The notes: generated from the sequence alone by a model not told the origin. Positions 51,975 through 61,475 are shown, numbered from the stretch's first letter. The stretch: DNA of 64,000 bases from Idiomarina sp. PL1-037 (GCF_034422975.1 NZ_CP139873.1:2232001-2296000); one strand, 5' to 3'. Made by a program: numbers and translations.

Positions 51975-53194
51975 TGCTGAGTCAGCTGTCGCCGGCTATA
52001 CGCCAATACTTAATTGTTACGGGTAACTACTGGGCTTTTACCCTGACCGACGGCGCACTGCGCATGCTGGTGGTGCTGCACTTCCACCAGTTGGGTTACA
52101 GTGCGCTTGAAGTGGCTATGTTGTTCCTGTTCTACGAGTTTTTCGGCATAGTCACCAACTTATTTGGTGGCTGGCTGGGGGCTCGTTGGGGGCTCAATCG
52201 CACCATGAACATTGGGCTCGGTATACAGATTGTGGCGCTTGCCATGCTGCTTGTACCGGGTTCTATGCTCACCGTCATTTGGGTGATGGCCGCACAGGCG
52301 TTGTCTGGCATTGCCAAAGACCTCAATAAAATGAGCGCCAAAAGCACCATTAAACTGCTGGTGCCGGACGACAAACAAGGCCAGCTATATAAGTGGGTCG
52401 CCATACTAACCGGTTCAAAAAACACCTTAAAAGGCGTTGGCTTTTTCCTTGGTGGCTTGTTGCTTACCTTAATTGGCTTCCAGGGTGCCGTGCTCTCCAT
52501 GGCGGTTATGCTCAGCCTGGTCTGGGTAGCCAGTTTAATTTTCCTGAAAAAAGAGTCGGGTAAGGCCAAATTCAAGCCTAAGTTTAAGGACATTTTATCG
52601 AAAAGCCGACCTATCAATATTTTATCGGGCGCTCGCTTTTTACTCTTTGGTGCCCGCGACGTCTGGTTTGTGGTTGCCTTACCCGTGTTCTTAGCCAGCC
52701 AGCTGGACTGGAACCACTGGCAAGTCGGCAGCTTTTTGGCCTTGTGGGTTATTGGCTACGGTTTTGTGCAAAGCATTGCGCCTAAATTCACAAAAACGGG
52801 CAATGATGTACCGAAAACTCAGGCTGTTATATGGAATGCGCTACTGACTCTTAGCCCTCTAGCGCTTGCTCTGGCACTTTGGCAGGGCTTACCCGTTACC
52901 CAGAGCATTATTATTGGCTTAGGGCTGTTCGGCATTCTGTTTGCCATTAATTCGTCGTTGCACAGTTACCTTATTGTCTCTTACTCACGCGCCGACGGTG
53001 TGTCTTTGGACGTAGGCTTTTACTACATGGCCAACGCCGCCGGGCGTCTATTGGGTACCGTTTTATCCGGTTGGGTGTATCAGCAATGGGGCCTGGTTGC
53101 TTGCCTAATGATATCAACGCTGTTATTGCTATTATCCACAGCCGCTATTAGTTTTTTACCAGCGCGGGATTCAGTTAAGGAGGAACCACAATGA
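51974..53194 (+). CDS. arsJ: Organoarsenical efflux MFS transporter ArsJ
   Basis: This 406-residue major facilitator protein has twelve predicted TMs. It starts with YLIVTGNYWAFTLTDGALRM, then FYEFFGIVTNLFGGWLGARW, SGIAKDLNKMSAKSTIKLLV and ARFLLFGARDVWFVVALPVF, segments characteristic of ArsJ. It exports 1-arseno-3-phosphoglycerate made by the adjacent GAPDH, giving arsenate resistance. It overlaps gapdh by one base and the FMN reductase gene by four. Confidence 0.92.
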   Translation: MLSQLSPAIRQYLIVTGNYWAFTLTDGALRMLVVLHFHQLGYSALEVAMLFLFYEFFGIVTNLFGGWLGARWGLNRTMNIGLGIQIVALAMLLVPGSMLTVIWVMAAQALSGIAKDLNKMSAKSTIKLLVPDDKQGQLYKWVAILTGSKNTLKGVGFFLGGLLLTLIGFQGAVLSMAVMLSLVWVASLIFLKKESGKAKFKPKFKDILSKSRPINILSGARFLLFGARDVWFVVALPVFLASQLDWNHWQVGSFLALWVIGYGFVQSIAPKFTKTGNDVPKTQAVIWNALLTLSPLALALALWQGLPVTQSIIIGLGLFGILFAINSSLHSYLIVSYSRADGVSLDVGFYYMANAAGRLLGTVLSGWVYQQWGLVACLMISTLLLLLSTAAISFLPARDSVKEEPQ

Positions 53195-53868
53195 AATATT
53201 TAGTGTTTTTAGGCACGGTACGTGACAGCACTCCACCCAAACCAGCCAGGTTGGGCGAACGTGTAGCAAAGGCCTGCGTTAATTACCTGGAGCAAAGCTT
53301 CGATAACGCAGAAGTCGAACTTATTGACCCTTTAGATTACTCATTTGACGATGTTTTTAAGCCACATTTTTCATACCATGAAAAAGACGTTCCCGAGCAA
53401 TTGGACGCCCTGGCTAAAAAAATAGAAGCCGCCGATGCTTACGTGGTGGTCAGCCCTGAGTACAACCACTCCATGAGTCCTGCCTTAGCAAATTTACTGA
53501 ACCACTTCGGTGCGTCGTTGTACTCTTATAAACCCAGTGCCATTGTGACTTACTCAGCTGGTCAGTGGGGCGGCGTTCGCGCGGCGGTTAATATGCGTAC
53601 CTTCTTGTCTGAATTAGGCTGCCTGCCGGTATCCGCTATGATCCACGTGCCTAAAGCGCAAACCGTGTTTGAGGAAAACGGCAAATTCACTCAGGAGGTT
53701 GAAGACACTGAGCGCTGGATCCAATATTTCGGCCGCACTCTGAATCAGTTATTCTGGTGGGCCGAGGCGGCACAAAAGCAACGCGAAGCGCTGAACCCGC
53801 GCAAGCTGGTCAGCGATTTTAAAAGTGACCCGTCACAACGCAATGCACCAGACAGCAACCGAAAATAA
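53191..53868 (+). CDS. NADPH-dependent FMN reductase family protein (ars-associated)
   Basis: This 225-residue flavodoxin-fold protein has VFLGTVRDSTPPKPARLGER (phosphate loop), AYVVVSPEYNHSMSPALANL (the SPEYN FMN motif), YSAGQWGGVRAAVNMRTFLS and LGCLPVSAMIHVPKA. It reduces flavin or quinones with NAD(P)H. It is translationally coupled to arsJ (ATGA overlap, AAGGAGG upstream), so it may aid arsenic or oxidative-stress handling like ArsH, but the ArsH-specific N-terminus is absent. The exact reaction is unknown. Confidence 0.82.
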   Translation: MKYLVFLGTVRDSTPPKPARLGERVAKACVNYLEQSFDNAEVELIDPLDYSFDDVFKPHFSYHEKDVPEQLDALAKKIEAADAYVVVSPEYNHSMSPALANLLNHFGASLYSYKPSAIVTYSAGQWGGVRAAVNMRTFLSELGCLPVSAMIHVPKAQTVFEENGKFTQEVEDTERWIQYFGRTLNQLFWWAEAAQKQREALNPRKLVSDFKSDPSQRNAPDSNRK

Positions 53869-53880
53869 TTTTTTCGGTTG
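53856..53880 (+). terminator. Inverted repeat at the end of the ars operon
   Basis: CAACCGAAAA-TAATT-TTTTCGGTTG is a perfect 10-bp stem whose loop contains the stop codon of the FMN reductase gene. The inner T-run gives a terminator-like hairpin, although no further T tail follows. Confidence 0.5.
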
Positions 53881-53951
53881 TAGTTGGCACATTTTATGCT
53901 AAAATTCGCGCTCTTTTTTTGACCAGCCTCAAACTATAAGGAGCCACCTAC

Positions 53952-53978
53952 GTGCTGACGCGTATTACGCCACCCTAG
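53952..53978 (+). CDS. Possible 8-residue leader peptide upstream of sulP
   Basis: GTG CTG ACG CGT ATT ACG CCA CCC TAG encodes MLTRITPP. AAGGAG lies eight bases before the GTG, a better ribosome site than that of the transporter gene itself. The terminal Pro-Pro-stop is a configuration that slows ribosomes. About 100 bases of leader follow with short hairpins (GCAGT/ACTGC, GGCC/GGCC) before the sulP ATG. This suggests translation-dependent control, but the peptide is short and unproven. Confidence 0.4.
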   Translation: MLTRITPP

Positions 53979-54078
53979 CCGTCACTTTCCTGTCACAGGT
54001 GCGCAGTAGGCTGTTCACTGCTTTTCTGGCCATTCCGGCCGCTTTATATTTACTATTAAAATTTGGTGTTATCTATCT

Positions 54079-55569
54079 ATGTTGAAGTCTATCCAGCAGA
54101 ACTGGTTTTCTAATATACGTGGTGATTTGTTGTCAGGTATTGTGGTCGCTTTAGCGCTTATTCCTGAAGCCATCGCATTCTCTATCATCGCCGGCGTTGA
54201 CCCTAAAGTGGGCCTCTATGCCTCTTTCTGTATTGCCGTTGTTATTGCCTTTACCGGCGGTCGTCCGGGGATGATATCTGCCGCAACCGGTGCTATGGCG
54301 TTACTTATGGCGTCGCTGGTCAAAGAGCATGGGCTTGAGTACTTGCTAGCGGCCACCCTACTGACCGGGTTGCTGCAAATTGCTGCCGGCTACCTTAAAC
54401 TGGACGAACTGATGCGCTTTGTCTCGCGTTCGGTGGTCACCGGTTTCGTAAATGCTCTGGCCATTCTTATTTTTATGGCGCAGTTGCCTGAACTGACAAA
54501 CGTCACCTGGCATGTGTATGCCATGACCGTAGCTGGCCTCGCCATTATTTACGGTTTTCCTTATGTTCCCGTTATTGGGAAAATACTGCCCTCTCCGCTG
54601 ATTTGTATTGTATCCCTAACTATCGTCGCCGTATTCTTAGGTTTGGATATTCGTACCGTTGGTGATATGGGTAAATTGCCGGACACCCTGCCTATTTTCC
54701 TGTGGCCTGACGTTCCATTAAACTTCGAAACCTTAGCCATTATCTTCCCTTACTCGGCAGCGCTTGCCGTAGTGGGTTTACTTGAGTCCATGATGACAGC
54801 GACTATTGTCGACGACTTAACCGATACCCCCAGCGATAAAAACCGCGAATGTAAAGGTCAGGGCGTTGCTAATATCGGCGCAGGTCTGTTAGGCGGTATG
54901 GCCGGTTGCGCTATGATTGGTCAGTCGATTATCAATGTGAAATCAGGTGGTCGCACGCGGTTGTCTACATTAGCTGCCGGTATATTCCTGCTGATTATGG
55001 TTCTGGTTCTGGACAAGCTGCTGGTACAAATTCCTATGGCGGCGCTGGTTGCCGTAATGATCATGGTCTCTATAGGTACCTTTAGCTGGAGTTCCATTAA
55101 GAACTTAAGGAAACATCCGCTGTCCACCAATATTGTCATGGTTGCAACAGTTGCGGTCGTTGTCGCAACGCATAACCTGGCTTATGGTGTATTGGTTGGT
55201 GTGCTGCTGGCCGCTATGTTCTTTGCGAACAAAATTGGACATTACCTTTACATTAAGTCGGAGATTGACTCTGACGGCATAAAACGCACTTATCGGGTCA
55301 TTGGTCAGGTATTTTTCAGTTCATCTGAAAAGTTTCTTGGCGCATTTGATTTCAAAGAAGGGGTTGAGCAGGTTGTCATCGACCTCAGCCAGGCCCATTT
55401 CTGGGATATCACCGCCGTCGATGCTCTTGACCGTGCTGTAGTAAAATTCCGCCGTGAAGGTGCTGAAGTGGAAGTAATAGGGCTTAATGAAGCCAGCGCG
55501 ACCATCGTTGACCGCTTTGGCGTACATGATAAACCCGACGCTGTTGATAAGCTGATGGGCGGACACTAA
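54079..55569 (+). CDS. SulP-family anion transporter with STAS domain
   Basis: This 496-residue protein has the SulP membrane domain (DLLSGIVVALALIPEAIAFS, ISAATGAMALLMASLV, SLARRT-like GGRTRLSTLAAGIFLL) and a C-terminal STAS domain from about residue 410 (VEQVVIDLSQAHFWDITAVD). Relatives carry bicarbonate, sulfate or C4-dicarboxylates. The compact form and neighbouring universal stress protein resemble bicarbonate-type (BicA-like) members, but the substrate is not certain. The Shine-Dalgarno sequence is weak, so the leader upstream may matter. It overlaps by one base the first possible start of the stress-protein frame. Confidence 0.9.
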   Translation: MLKSIQQNWFSNIRGDLLSGIVVALALIPEAIAFSIIAGVDPKVGLYASFCIAVVIAFTGGRPGMISAATGAMALLMASLVKEHGLEYLLAATLLTGLLQIAAGYLKLDELMRFVSRSVVTGFVNALAILIFMAQLPELTNVTWHVYAMTVAGLAIIYGFPYVPVIGKILPSPLICIVSLTIVAVFLGLDIRTVGDMGKLPDTLPIFLWPDVPLNFETLAIIFPYSAALAVVGLLESMMTATIVDDLTDTPSDKNRECKGQGVANIGAGLLGGMAGCAMIGQSIINVKSGGRTRLSTLAAGIFLLIMVLVLDKLLVQIPMAALVAVMIMVSIGTFSWSSIKNLRKHPLSTNIVMVATVAVVVATHNLAYGVLVGVLLAAMFFANKIGHYLYIKSEIDSDGIKRTYRVIGQVFFSSSEKFLGAFDFKEGVEQVVIDLSQAHFWDITAVDALDRAVVKFRREGAEVEVIGLNEASATIVDRFGVHDKPDAVDKLMGGH

Positions 55570-55586
55570 TGGAAAAGGATTCAATA

Positions 55587-56435
55587 ATGAAACATGTTGT
55601 TGCTTGTATTGATGGTTCTGCGTCAACTCAATCTGTTTGTGATTACGCCAGTTGGGCGGCCTTACGCTTAGAAACGCCTTTGACGCTTTTTCATGTTCTG
55701 GACGAAGCACGTTACCCGACCGAAACCAATATGACCGGAAACATCGGCTTAGGCAGCCGGGAGGCTTTGCTTGCGCAGCTAGCAGAACTTGATCAGCAAC
55801 GCAGCAAGTTGGCCTTAGAACAAGGCCATCACATGTTGGAAAGTGCAAAATTGCGCGCCGCCCAAAGTGGTGTTGAACAGGTTAATTTACGCCAGCGACA
55901 CGGCGACTTAGCGGAATCCTTGTTAGAAATAGAGGATTCCATGAGACTGCTTGTTATGGGTCTTCATGGCGAAGAAACTACCCGTACCAACCGTGTCGGA
56001 AGCCAACTTGAGACCGTTGTAAGAACCATGCACAGACCGATTCTGGTCGCACCTGAGGAATTTACTGAGCCTAAAAACGTGATGTTAGCATTCGACGGCA
56101 GTGATTCCTCCCGTAAAGGTATTCGCATGCTTGCGGAAAGCCCAATATTCAGAGGCCTTCCGTTACATTTGGTTATGGTCGGCGCTGATACAAACGACAG
56201 CCGCGCATCCATCGAAGCGGCCTCTAACCACTTGCGAGAGCTGGGACATGACTCGCGGTTTGAAATACGCTCGGGCGAAGTTGAGCCTGCACTTCATGCG
56301 TACCAGGAAGAGCATAATATTGATCTTCTGGTCATGGGAGCTTATGGTCATTCACGTATTCGTCAGTTTTTAGTAGGCAGCACCACAACCAGCCTGCTAC
56401 AGACAACTAACTCCGCTTTATTGCTGCTACGTTAA
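55587..56435 (+). CDS. Universal stress protein, tandem UspA domains
   Basis: This protein of about 282 residues has two Usp domains: KHVVACIDGSASTQSVCDYA to LVAPEE, then NVMLAFDGSDSSRKGIRMLA to the ATP-binding MGAYGHSRIRQFLVGSTTTS. Both have the N-terminal D-G-S and the second has the full G-x2-G-x9-G(S/T) nucleotide loop. The ATG at 55587 with AAGGA seven bases upstream is chosen over the ATG at 55569. It is encoded just after the SulP gene and probably modulates it, as in other SulP-Usp pairs. Confidence 0.9.
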   Translation: MKHVVACIDGSASTQSVCDYASWAALRLETPLTLFHVLDEARYPTETNMTGNIGLGSREALLAQLAELDQQRSKLALEQGHHMLESAKLRAAQSGVEQVNLRQRHGDLAESLLEIEDSMRLLVMGLHGEETTRTNRVGSQLETVVRTMHRPILVAPEEFTEPKNVMLAFDGSDSSRKGIRMLAESPIFRGLPLHLVMVGADTNDSRASIEAASNHLRELGHDSRFEIRSGEVEPALHAYQEEHNIDLLVMGAYGHSRIRQFLVGSTTTSLLQTTNSALLLLR

Positions 56436-56469
56436 TTGCAGCAGACAAGACGATTTCAAGGAAAATAAC

Positions 56470-57699
56470 ATGACGCCAGACTGGGAAGAGTTTGACCTCG
56501 ATGACCGCTTAATAGCGGTTCTTCGCGATGCCGAACTGAACAAACCAGCAAAAGTACAACAGCAAAGTATTCCTGCCGCTCTGGATGGTCGCGATCTACT
56601 TATTAGCGCACCAACCGGAACAGGTAAAACTTTGGCTTTCCTGCTGCCGGCACTGCAACATTTGCTGGATTTCCCGCGTCAGCAACCGGGACCAGCTCGT
56701 ATACTGGTGCTGGCACCAACGCGCGAACTGGCTGAACAAATTCATGAGCAGGCAAAACAGTTTGAGGGCAAAACCGGATTAACCTCTGTGGTTGTTACCG
56801 GAGGCATCAACTATGGTTCGCAGCTGTCGGTATTAGAGAAGACACACGACATACTGGTAGCGACTCCTGGGCGACTTATGGATTTGCTCGAAGCCGAGCA
56901 ATACAACCTGGAAGGCATTGAATGGCTCATTATTGATGAAGCCGACCGCATGCTGGATATGGGGTTTGCCGCAACAGTAAAAGAAATGGCATTGCAGGCA
57001 CGTCATCGCCAGCAGTCGTTATTACTTTCGGCAACGTTAAACAGTTCTGGCGTTATTAAGTTTTCCCGCGAGTTATTAACTGAGCCCGAATACATTGATG
57101 TGCAGCCACCTAAACGTGAGCGCGGTAAAATTCTTCAATGGGCTCATTTAGCGGATACCGATGAACATAAGCGCAAACTGTTAATGAGTGTGCTTCAAAC
57201 GCACCCTGGCCGGCAGTTTGTCTTTGTCAGAACGCGTGAGCGCGTGGAGCTTATTGCAAACTTTCTGCGCAGCCAGTTTGGTACCGGCCGTAAAATTGTG
57301 ACGCTACGGGGTGATATGCCACAAAGCGATCGCCAGCGCATTATGAATGAGCTTAAGCAAACGACAGACATTACCTTAGTAGCTACTGATGTTGCAGCGC
57401 GAGGACTGGATGTAGACGACATTACTTTGGTAGTTAACTACGACTTACCTAAACAGGCTGACGTTTATCTACACCGTATTGGGCGCACAGCCCGTGGCGG
57501 ACAAAAAGGAACGGCTATATCACTGGTAGAAGCGCACGATGCTCTATTACTGGGGCGTGTCGAGCGTTACCTGGACGCCAAACTCGACAGGCGGACAATT
57601 GAAGGATTAAAGCCTCAATATAAATTTCCATCGACTGAAAAGTCCCGGTCGAAGAAAAAAGTGAAAAAGAAAACGGATAAAAAGAAGAAGTCGCGTTAA
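56470..57699 (+). CDS. srmB: DEAD-box RNA helicase SrmB
   Basis: This 409-residue protein has DEAD-box motifs: Q motif (KVQQQSIPAALDGRDLL), ISAPTGTGKTLAFLLP, APTRELAEQ, ATPGRLMDLL, IIDEADRMLDMGF, LLSATLNSSGV, VATDVAARGLDVDDI and HRIGRTARGG. A lysine-rich tail (SRSKKKVKKKTDKKKK) binds RNA. SrmB helps early 50S ribosome assembly. The assignment over other RhlE-like proteins rests on the N-terminal WEEFDLDDRLIAVLRDAE and overall length. It is convergent with vanZ and shares the terminator hairpin. Confidence 0.9.
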   Translation: MTPDWEEFDLDDRLIAVLRDAELNKPAKVQQQSIPAALDGRDLLISAPTGTGKTLAFLLPALQHLLDFPRQQPGPARILVLAPTRELAEQIHEQAKQFEGKTGLTSVVVTGGINYGSQLSVLEKTHDILVATPGRLMDLLEAEQYNLEGIEWLIIDEADRMLDMGFAATVKEMALQARHRQQSLLLSATLNSSGVIKFSRELLTEPEYIDVQPPKRERGKILQWAHLADTDEHKRKLLMSVLQTHPGRQFVFVRTRERVELIANFLRSQFGTGRKIVTLRGDMPQSDRQRIMNELKQTTDITLVATDVAARGLDVDDITLVVNYDLPKQADVYLHRIGRTARGGQKGTAISLVEAHDALLLGRVERYLDAKLDRRTIEGLKPQYKFPSTEKSRSKKKVKKKTDKKKKSR

Positions 57700-57710
57700 C
57701 GCGGCTTCTT
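57685..57710. terminator. Bidirectional terminator between srmB and vanZ-like gene
   Basis: AAGAAGTCGCG-TTAA-CGCGGCTTCTT pairs over eleven positions with one mismatch. A-rich sequence lies on the left and TTGCTT on the right. The two genes' stop codons overlap in the TTAA loop. Confidence 0.65.
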
Positions 57711-58028
57711 GCTTAATAAATGGTGCAAAATAAAGTAAGCAACAACCCCACTGGCATCCGCTAACCAATCGTAAACATCAGCACTACGCCCGGGCGCATA
57801 AGACTGGGCTATTTCTATTAATAAGCCATAACAAACTAAAATCAGTAGCGACAGTTTAACTGACAATGCAAACGCTCTGTGAAAGGTTAGTGCCAGAACA
57901 AAGAAGATGCCAAAGTGAACCAGCTTATCCAGATGCGGAATGCTCTGAGCTCCGGCACTTGGGAATTGCCACAAAAAGAGAAAGGTGGCTGTCGATAACA
58001 CAATTAAAAAAAGGGCTCTTGCCAGCAT
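57696..58028 (-). CDS. VanZ-like membrane protein
   Basis: This 110-residue protein has four short TMs: LFLIVLSTATFLFLWQF, LVHFGIFFVLALTFHRA, LLILVCYGLLIEIAQSY and GVVAYFILHHLL. The IPHLDKLVHFGIFF and GLLIEIAQSYAPGRSADVYD segments are the VanZ-like signature. VanZ raises teicoplanin resistance by an unclear route; chromosomal relatives are of unknown role. It lies downstream of thiI on the same strand with an 18-base gap. Confidence 0.85.
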   Translation of the reverse strand: MLARALFLIVLSTATFLFLWQFPSAGAQSIPHLDKLVHFGIFFVLALTFHRAFALSVKLSLLILVCYGLLIEIAQSYAPGRSADVYDWLADASGVVAYFILHHLLSKKPR

Positions 58029-58046
58029 AGTTTCCTTCTCTCTTAT

Positions 58047-59498
58047 TTAGGGCTTATAAACCGATACGTTGTTATAACCACTTTCGTGCAATAACAAGGC
58101 TTGCATCCGACTCATAATGCCTTGATCACAGAACAGCAAGTATTCCCGGCTTTGATCCAGTTCAGCAAACTGAGTGGCTAGCTTAAAAAATGGAATTTCA
58201 ATAACCTCGGCTGTTACTGACAAAGGCGCTGCTTCAATTTCTTCCGCGTTTCGAATATCTATGATGGTTGTCTGGCTACTGAGTTCCGTTGTGGTATCCG
58301 GCAGTGCCAGTTCTGCGTCTGTTTGCGTCGCTATATCCTGCATGCTCAGTACGTTTGCCGCCTGAACCACCTGCTCCAGTAAATCTTTGTTAAGCTTCGC
58401 TTCTTCGGCTTCGATAACCGCCGGAATGGCTTTAACTGTGGGCTTATTAGAAATAACACCGCAATATTCAGGAATGGATTTAGCCAATGGCTCGGTGCCA
58501 ATGCGCTTTGCTTCGTCCACAATTTCCTGTTTGTCTTTGGTTATTAACGGGCGTAAAACCAAAGCAGACGTAGCCTGATCAATTACCCTCAGGTTAGACA
58601 GAGTCTGGCTGGACACCTGCCCCATAGCTTCACCAGTGACCAACGCTTGCGCTTTGACATAACGAGCAACTTTATCCGCAGCCCGCAGCATTTGCCGTTT
58701 TAATACCACGCCCATCTGACCGTTATCCACGTTTGTCAGAATGTCGTCAACAATAGGGGCAAAATCAACACTGATAAACTTAATGGGGTGCGAGGAGCTG
58801 TAACGCTTCCACAAGTAATAGGCTATTTGGCGAACCGCCAGCTCGTGGGCGTCACCACCTAAATTAAAGAAGCAAAAGTGAGTTCGTGCACCGCGCCGGA
58901 TAAACTCATAGGTTGCAACGCCGGAATCGAAACCACCACTTAACAATGACAGTACGGTTTCCTGAGTAGGAATGGGAAAACCACCTAAGCCGTTAATTCG
59001 TTCACCGACCAAATGCACAATCTGGTTAGTAATTTGCAGCGCAATGTCCAGGTCCGGATTAGAAAGTTTTACAGAAGTATCCGGAGCTCGCTCCAGCAAA
59101 TAGCCACCCACATAACGTTCTAACTGCTGTGAATTAAACTCGTGATGACCTTTACGTTTAACCCGCACAGCAAAGCTTTTACCCGGTAAGCGCTTTAACC
59201 AGTGTTCACCAACTAATTCGGCAATCGCCTCAAAATCGGTTAGTGGCCTCTCTATAACTTCTGCAAACCAGGAAATACCGGGAGTGCTTTGTAAAATGTC
59301 ATTGATTTCACTACGCACCGCCGCGTCATCACCACGAGCTGAGACTTCGATGCGATCCCACAACCATTTGACGTATATCGAGTCGTCGACCGGAGCCAGA
59401 ATTTTACGCAGGTTATTGGTCAGTACTTTACCGTGACGCTTACGAACAGAACGGCTTTTTATGGTAATTTCAGCGTGCAGGCGAACAACAAACTTCAT
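58047..59498 (-). CDS. thiI: tRNA 4-thiouridine synthase ThiI
   Basis: This 483-residue protein has ferredoxin-like and THUMP domains (residues 1-165), a PP-loop ATPase (VLSLLSGGFDSGVATYEFIR), QALVTGEAMGQVSSQTLSNL, and a C-terminal rhodanese domain with the persulfide Cys in YLLFCDQGIMSRM. It thiolates U8 of tRNA and in enterobacteria passes sulfur to ThiS for thiamine synthesis. The rhodanese fusion marks the gammaproteobacterial type. Confidence 0.96.
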   Translation of the reverse strand: MKFVVRLHAEITIKSRSVRKRHGKVLTNNLRKILAPVDDSIYVKWLWDRIEVSARGDDAAVRSEINDILQSTPGISWFAEVIERPLTDFEAIAELVGEHWLKRLPGKSFAVRVKRKGHHEFNSQQLERYVGGYLLERAPDTSVKLSNPDLDIALQITNQIVHLVGERINGLGGFPIPTQETVLSLLSGGFDSGVATYEFIRRGARTHFCFFNLGGDAHELAVRQIAYYLWKRYSSSHPIKFISVDFAPIVDDILTNVDNGQMGVVLKRQMLRAADKVARYVKAQALVTGEAMGQVSSQTLSNLRVIDQATSALVLRPLITKDKQEIVDEAKRIGTEPLAKSIPEYCGVISNKPTVKAIPAVIEAEEAKLNKDLLEQVVQAANVLSMQDIATQTDAELALPDTTTELSSQTTIIDIRNAEEIEAAPLSVTAEVIEIPFFKLATQFAELDQSREYLLFCDQGIMSRMQALLLHESGYNNVSVYKP

Positions 59499-59564
59499 AG
59501 CAAAATCGTCAAGTCTTTAGGAAAGTGCGCAATTATACGTGTCCTGCCCGGCAGAAACCAGCGC

Positions 59565-60503
59565 TCAGTCGATAACATCAACGGGGTCTGATTCTGCCGC
59601 CTTACCCTGCATGACCGATATTTCAACGCGACGGTTTCGCTTACGGTTCTCTTCCGAGTTATTCGGTACCAGCGGTTTTGTGTCGGAGTACCCCATCACC
59701 ACCAGCCGCTCTTCGTTAAAGTCATCCACTTTCAGCATTTCTTCTGCAACCGCAACCGCCCGCTTACTGGAAAGGTCCCAGCGTGACGAGTAAATTTCAG
59801 ATACCAGGCGCTCGTTGTCGCTGTGACCCGAAATGGTCACCTCACCGGGAATATCTTTCAGTGCCCCGGCAACTTGCTGAATAATAGGCCGGAACTGCGG
59901 CTGTAAAAATGCCGAGCCCTCTGGGAATGAGCCTTGTTCGCGTATGCGAATAATAATTTGCTGCCCGTGCTGCTCAAGCTCAATCGTGCCGGCTTTAATC
60001 TCATTCTCAAGCTGTCGCTCGATACGACGCATAAGCTCCTCGGATACTTGCGTCATAGCCTCGGTGTTTTCCGCTTCGGCCTCTTTTTGGTCTTCCGCGC
60101 TGTCGGACTCCTGTCCGCCACGCTCAGTTTGCTGACCACCGGCAAAGTCAGACTCCCCCTCCTGGAACTCAAGCATCTGCTGCGTCATTTCCACGGTCTG
60201 CTGCTGGATAGTTTCAATGGGCGTTGGCTCCGGCCGTCCGGGCCGGAACTCCTGGGCAATAACACTGGTGCCTTTCGGTATGTCTTTGACTTCTATTTTA
60301 TTTTGTACACCCAAAGCGTATTTCATTGAACCCGCTATTTGCTTAAACTTCAGCACGTCCATTTCGGAGAAAGCCAGCAAAAGCACGAAAAAGCACATGA
60401 GCAAAGTCATGAGATCGGCAAAGGTTGCCATCCACATAGGCAGTCCCGGGGGCGGACAGTTGCAGTCCTCTTCTTCTTCGTCTCTGACTTTCTCTGAGGC
60501 CAT
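59565..60503 (-). CDS. pomB: Flagellar motor stator protein PomB (MotB family)
   Basis: This 312-residue protein has one TM (MWMATFADLMTLLMCFFVLL, with the ion-binding Asp in TFADLM), a PomB-type acidic N-terminus with CNCPPPGLP, a linker and an OmpA-like peptidoglycan domain (GEVTISGHSDNERL, SSRWDLSSKRAVAVAEEML, VVMGYSDTKPLVPN, NRRVEISV). It anchors the sodium-type stator to peptidoglycan. It lies two bases after pomA. The long acidic insert near residues 100-140 is Gln/Glu-rich. Confidence 0.94.
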   Translation of the reverse strand: MASEKVRDEEEEDCNCPPPGLPMWMATFADLMTLLMCFFVLLLAFSEMDVLKFKQIAGSMKYALGVQNKIEVKDIPKGTSVIAQEFRPGRPEPTPIETIQQQTVEMTQQMLEFQEGESDFAGGQQTERGGQESDSAEDQKEAEAENTEAMTQVSEELMRRIERQLENEIKAGTIELEQHGQQIIIRIREQGSFPEGSAFLQPQFRPIIQQVAGALKDIPGEVTISGHSDNERLVSEIYSSRWDLSSKRAVAVAEEMLKVDDFNEERLVVMGYSDTKPLVPNNSEENRKRNRRVEISVMQGKAAESDPVDVID

Positions 60504-60505
60504 AA

Positions 60506-61273
60506 CTACTCGTCCTCATCCTCATTGCCAATACGCTTAGATTCCGCTAAATAATTACGTAAAATACCTTCAATGACTCGAGGGTTCTGACCGTCCTGAA
60601 TGCCTAAAATGGCGTCCAGTATCAATTGTCGGTTCAACTTTTCCTGTTCAGCACGCAACAACAGTTTATTCGCAATAGGGATGGCAATAACGTTAGCTAA
60701 AAAGGCGCCATAAAGCGTTGTTAACAAAGCAACGGCCATCGCTGGCCCTATCGCTTTAGGGTCATCCATATTAGACAGCATAGCCACCAGACCAATCAGG
60801 GTACCAATCATACCCATAGCTGGCGCTACATCGCTCAGTACTTTGAATACCCGGGCCCCTTCTTCATGGCGGGCAAAACTCATTTTTATGTCTTTCGACA
60901 AGGTTTGCCGGACAACTTCGGCATCATGGCCGTCAACCAGCATGTCTACGCCTTTACGAAAGAATTTATTCGGAATTTCTGCTTCTTCAAGCGCCAGAAA
61001 CCCCCCTTTACGCGCAGAGTCGGCCATCTCAACAGCAGTATCAATAAGCTCTTGTGGATGTTCAATCTTAAAGAAAAACGCTTTAACGACCACCTTTCCC
61101 GTGCCCAGAAACTGGCTCAGAGAAAAGTTTGCTAAGGTTATAAATAATGAACCGCCGAAGACGATAAAGAACGATTGAGTCTCTAAAAACAGGGTTATGT
61201 CCCCACCCAGAACCATAGCAACGATGACAAAGCCGATGGCCCCTATAATTCCTAAGAGCGTTGCTATATCCAC
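60506..61273 (-). CDS. pomA: Flagellar motor stator protein PomA (MotA family)
   Basis: This 255-residue protein has four TMs: IATLLGIIGAIGFVIVAMVL, TQSFFIVFGGSLFITLANFS, SDVAPAMGMIGTLIGLVAML and AMAVALLTTLYGAFLANVIA. The cytoplasmic loop has the charged RHEEGARVFKVLSD. It forms the ion channel of the stator with PomB. PomA rather than MotA is inferred from length and similarity to Vibrio. It diverges from xseB. Confidence 0.94.
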   Translation of the reverse strand: MDIATLLGIIGAIGFVIVAMVLGGDITLFLETQSFFIVFGGSLFITLANFSLSQFLGTGKVVVKAFFFKIEHPQELIDTAVEMADSARKGGFLALEEAEIPNKFFRKGVDMLVDGHDAEVVRQTLSKDIKMSFARHEEGARVFKVLSDVAPAMGMIGTLIGLVAMLSNMDDPKAIGPAMAVALLTTLYGAFLANVIAIPIANKLLLRAEQEKLNRQLILDAILGIQDGQNPRVIEGILRNYLAESKRIGNEDEDE

Positions 61274-61475
61274 TCAGCCTTCCTCCCCGATTTGAGTTTT
61301 CATTTATGCTGTTGTGCTCATTCTTAAACAATCGCGTCGCGCTTACAAGCGACATCTGTTCATCTTACACAGGAATAATGAGATCATCGGCTGACATTCC
61401 GGATTCTTTATCGGATAATTAACTTTCATTCTAGTAGCAATGCAGCTCATTACAGATTTTAAGGCAGACTCAGCT

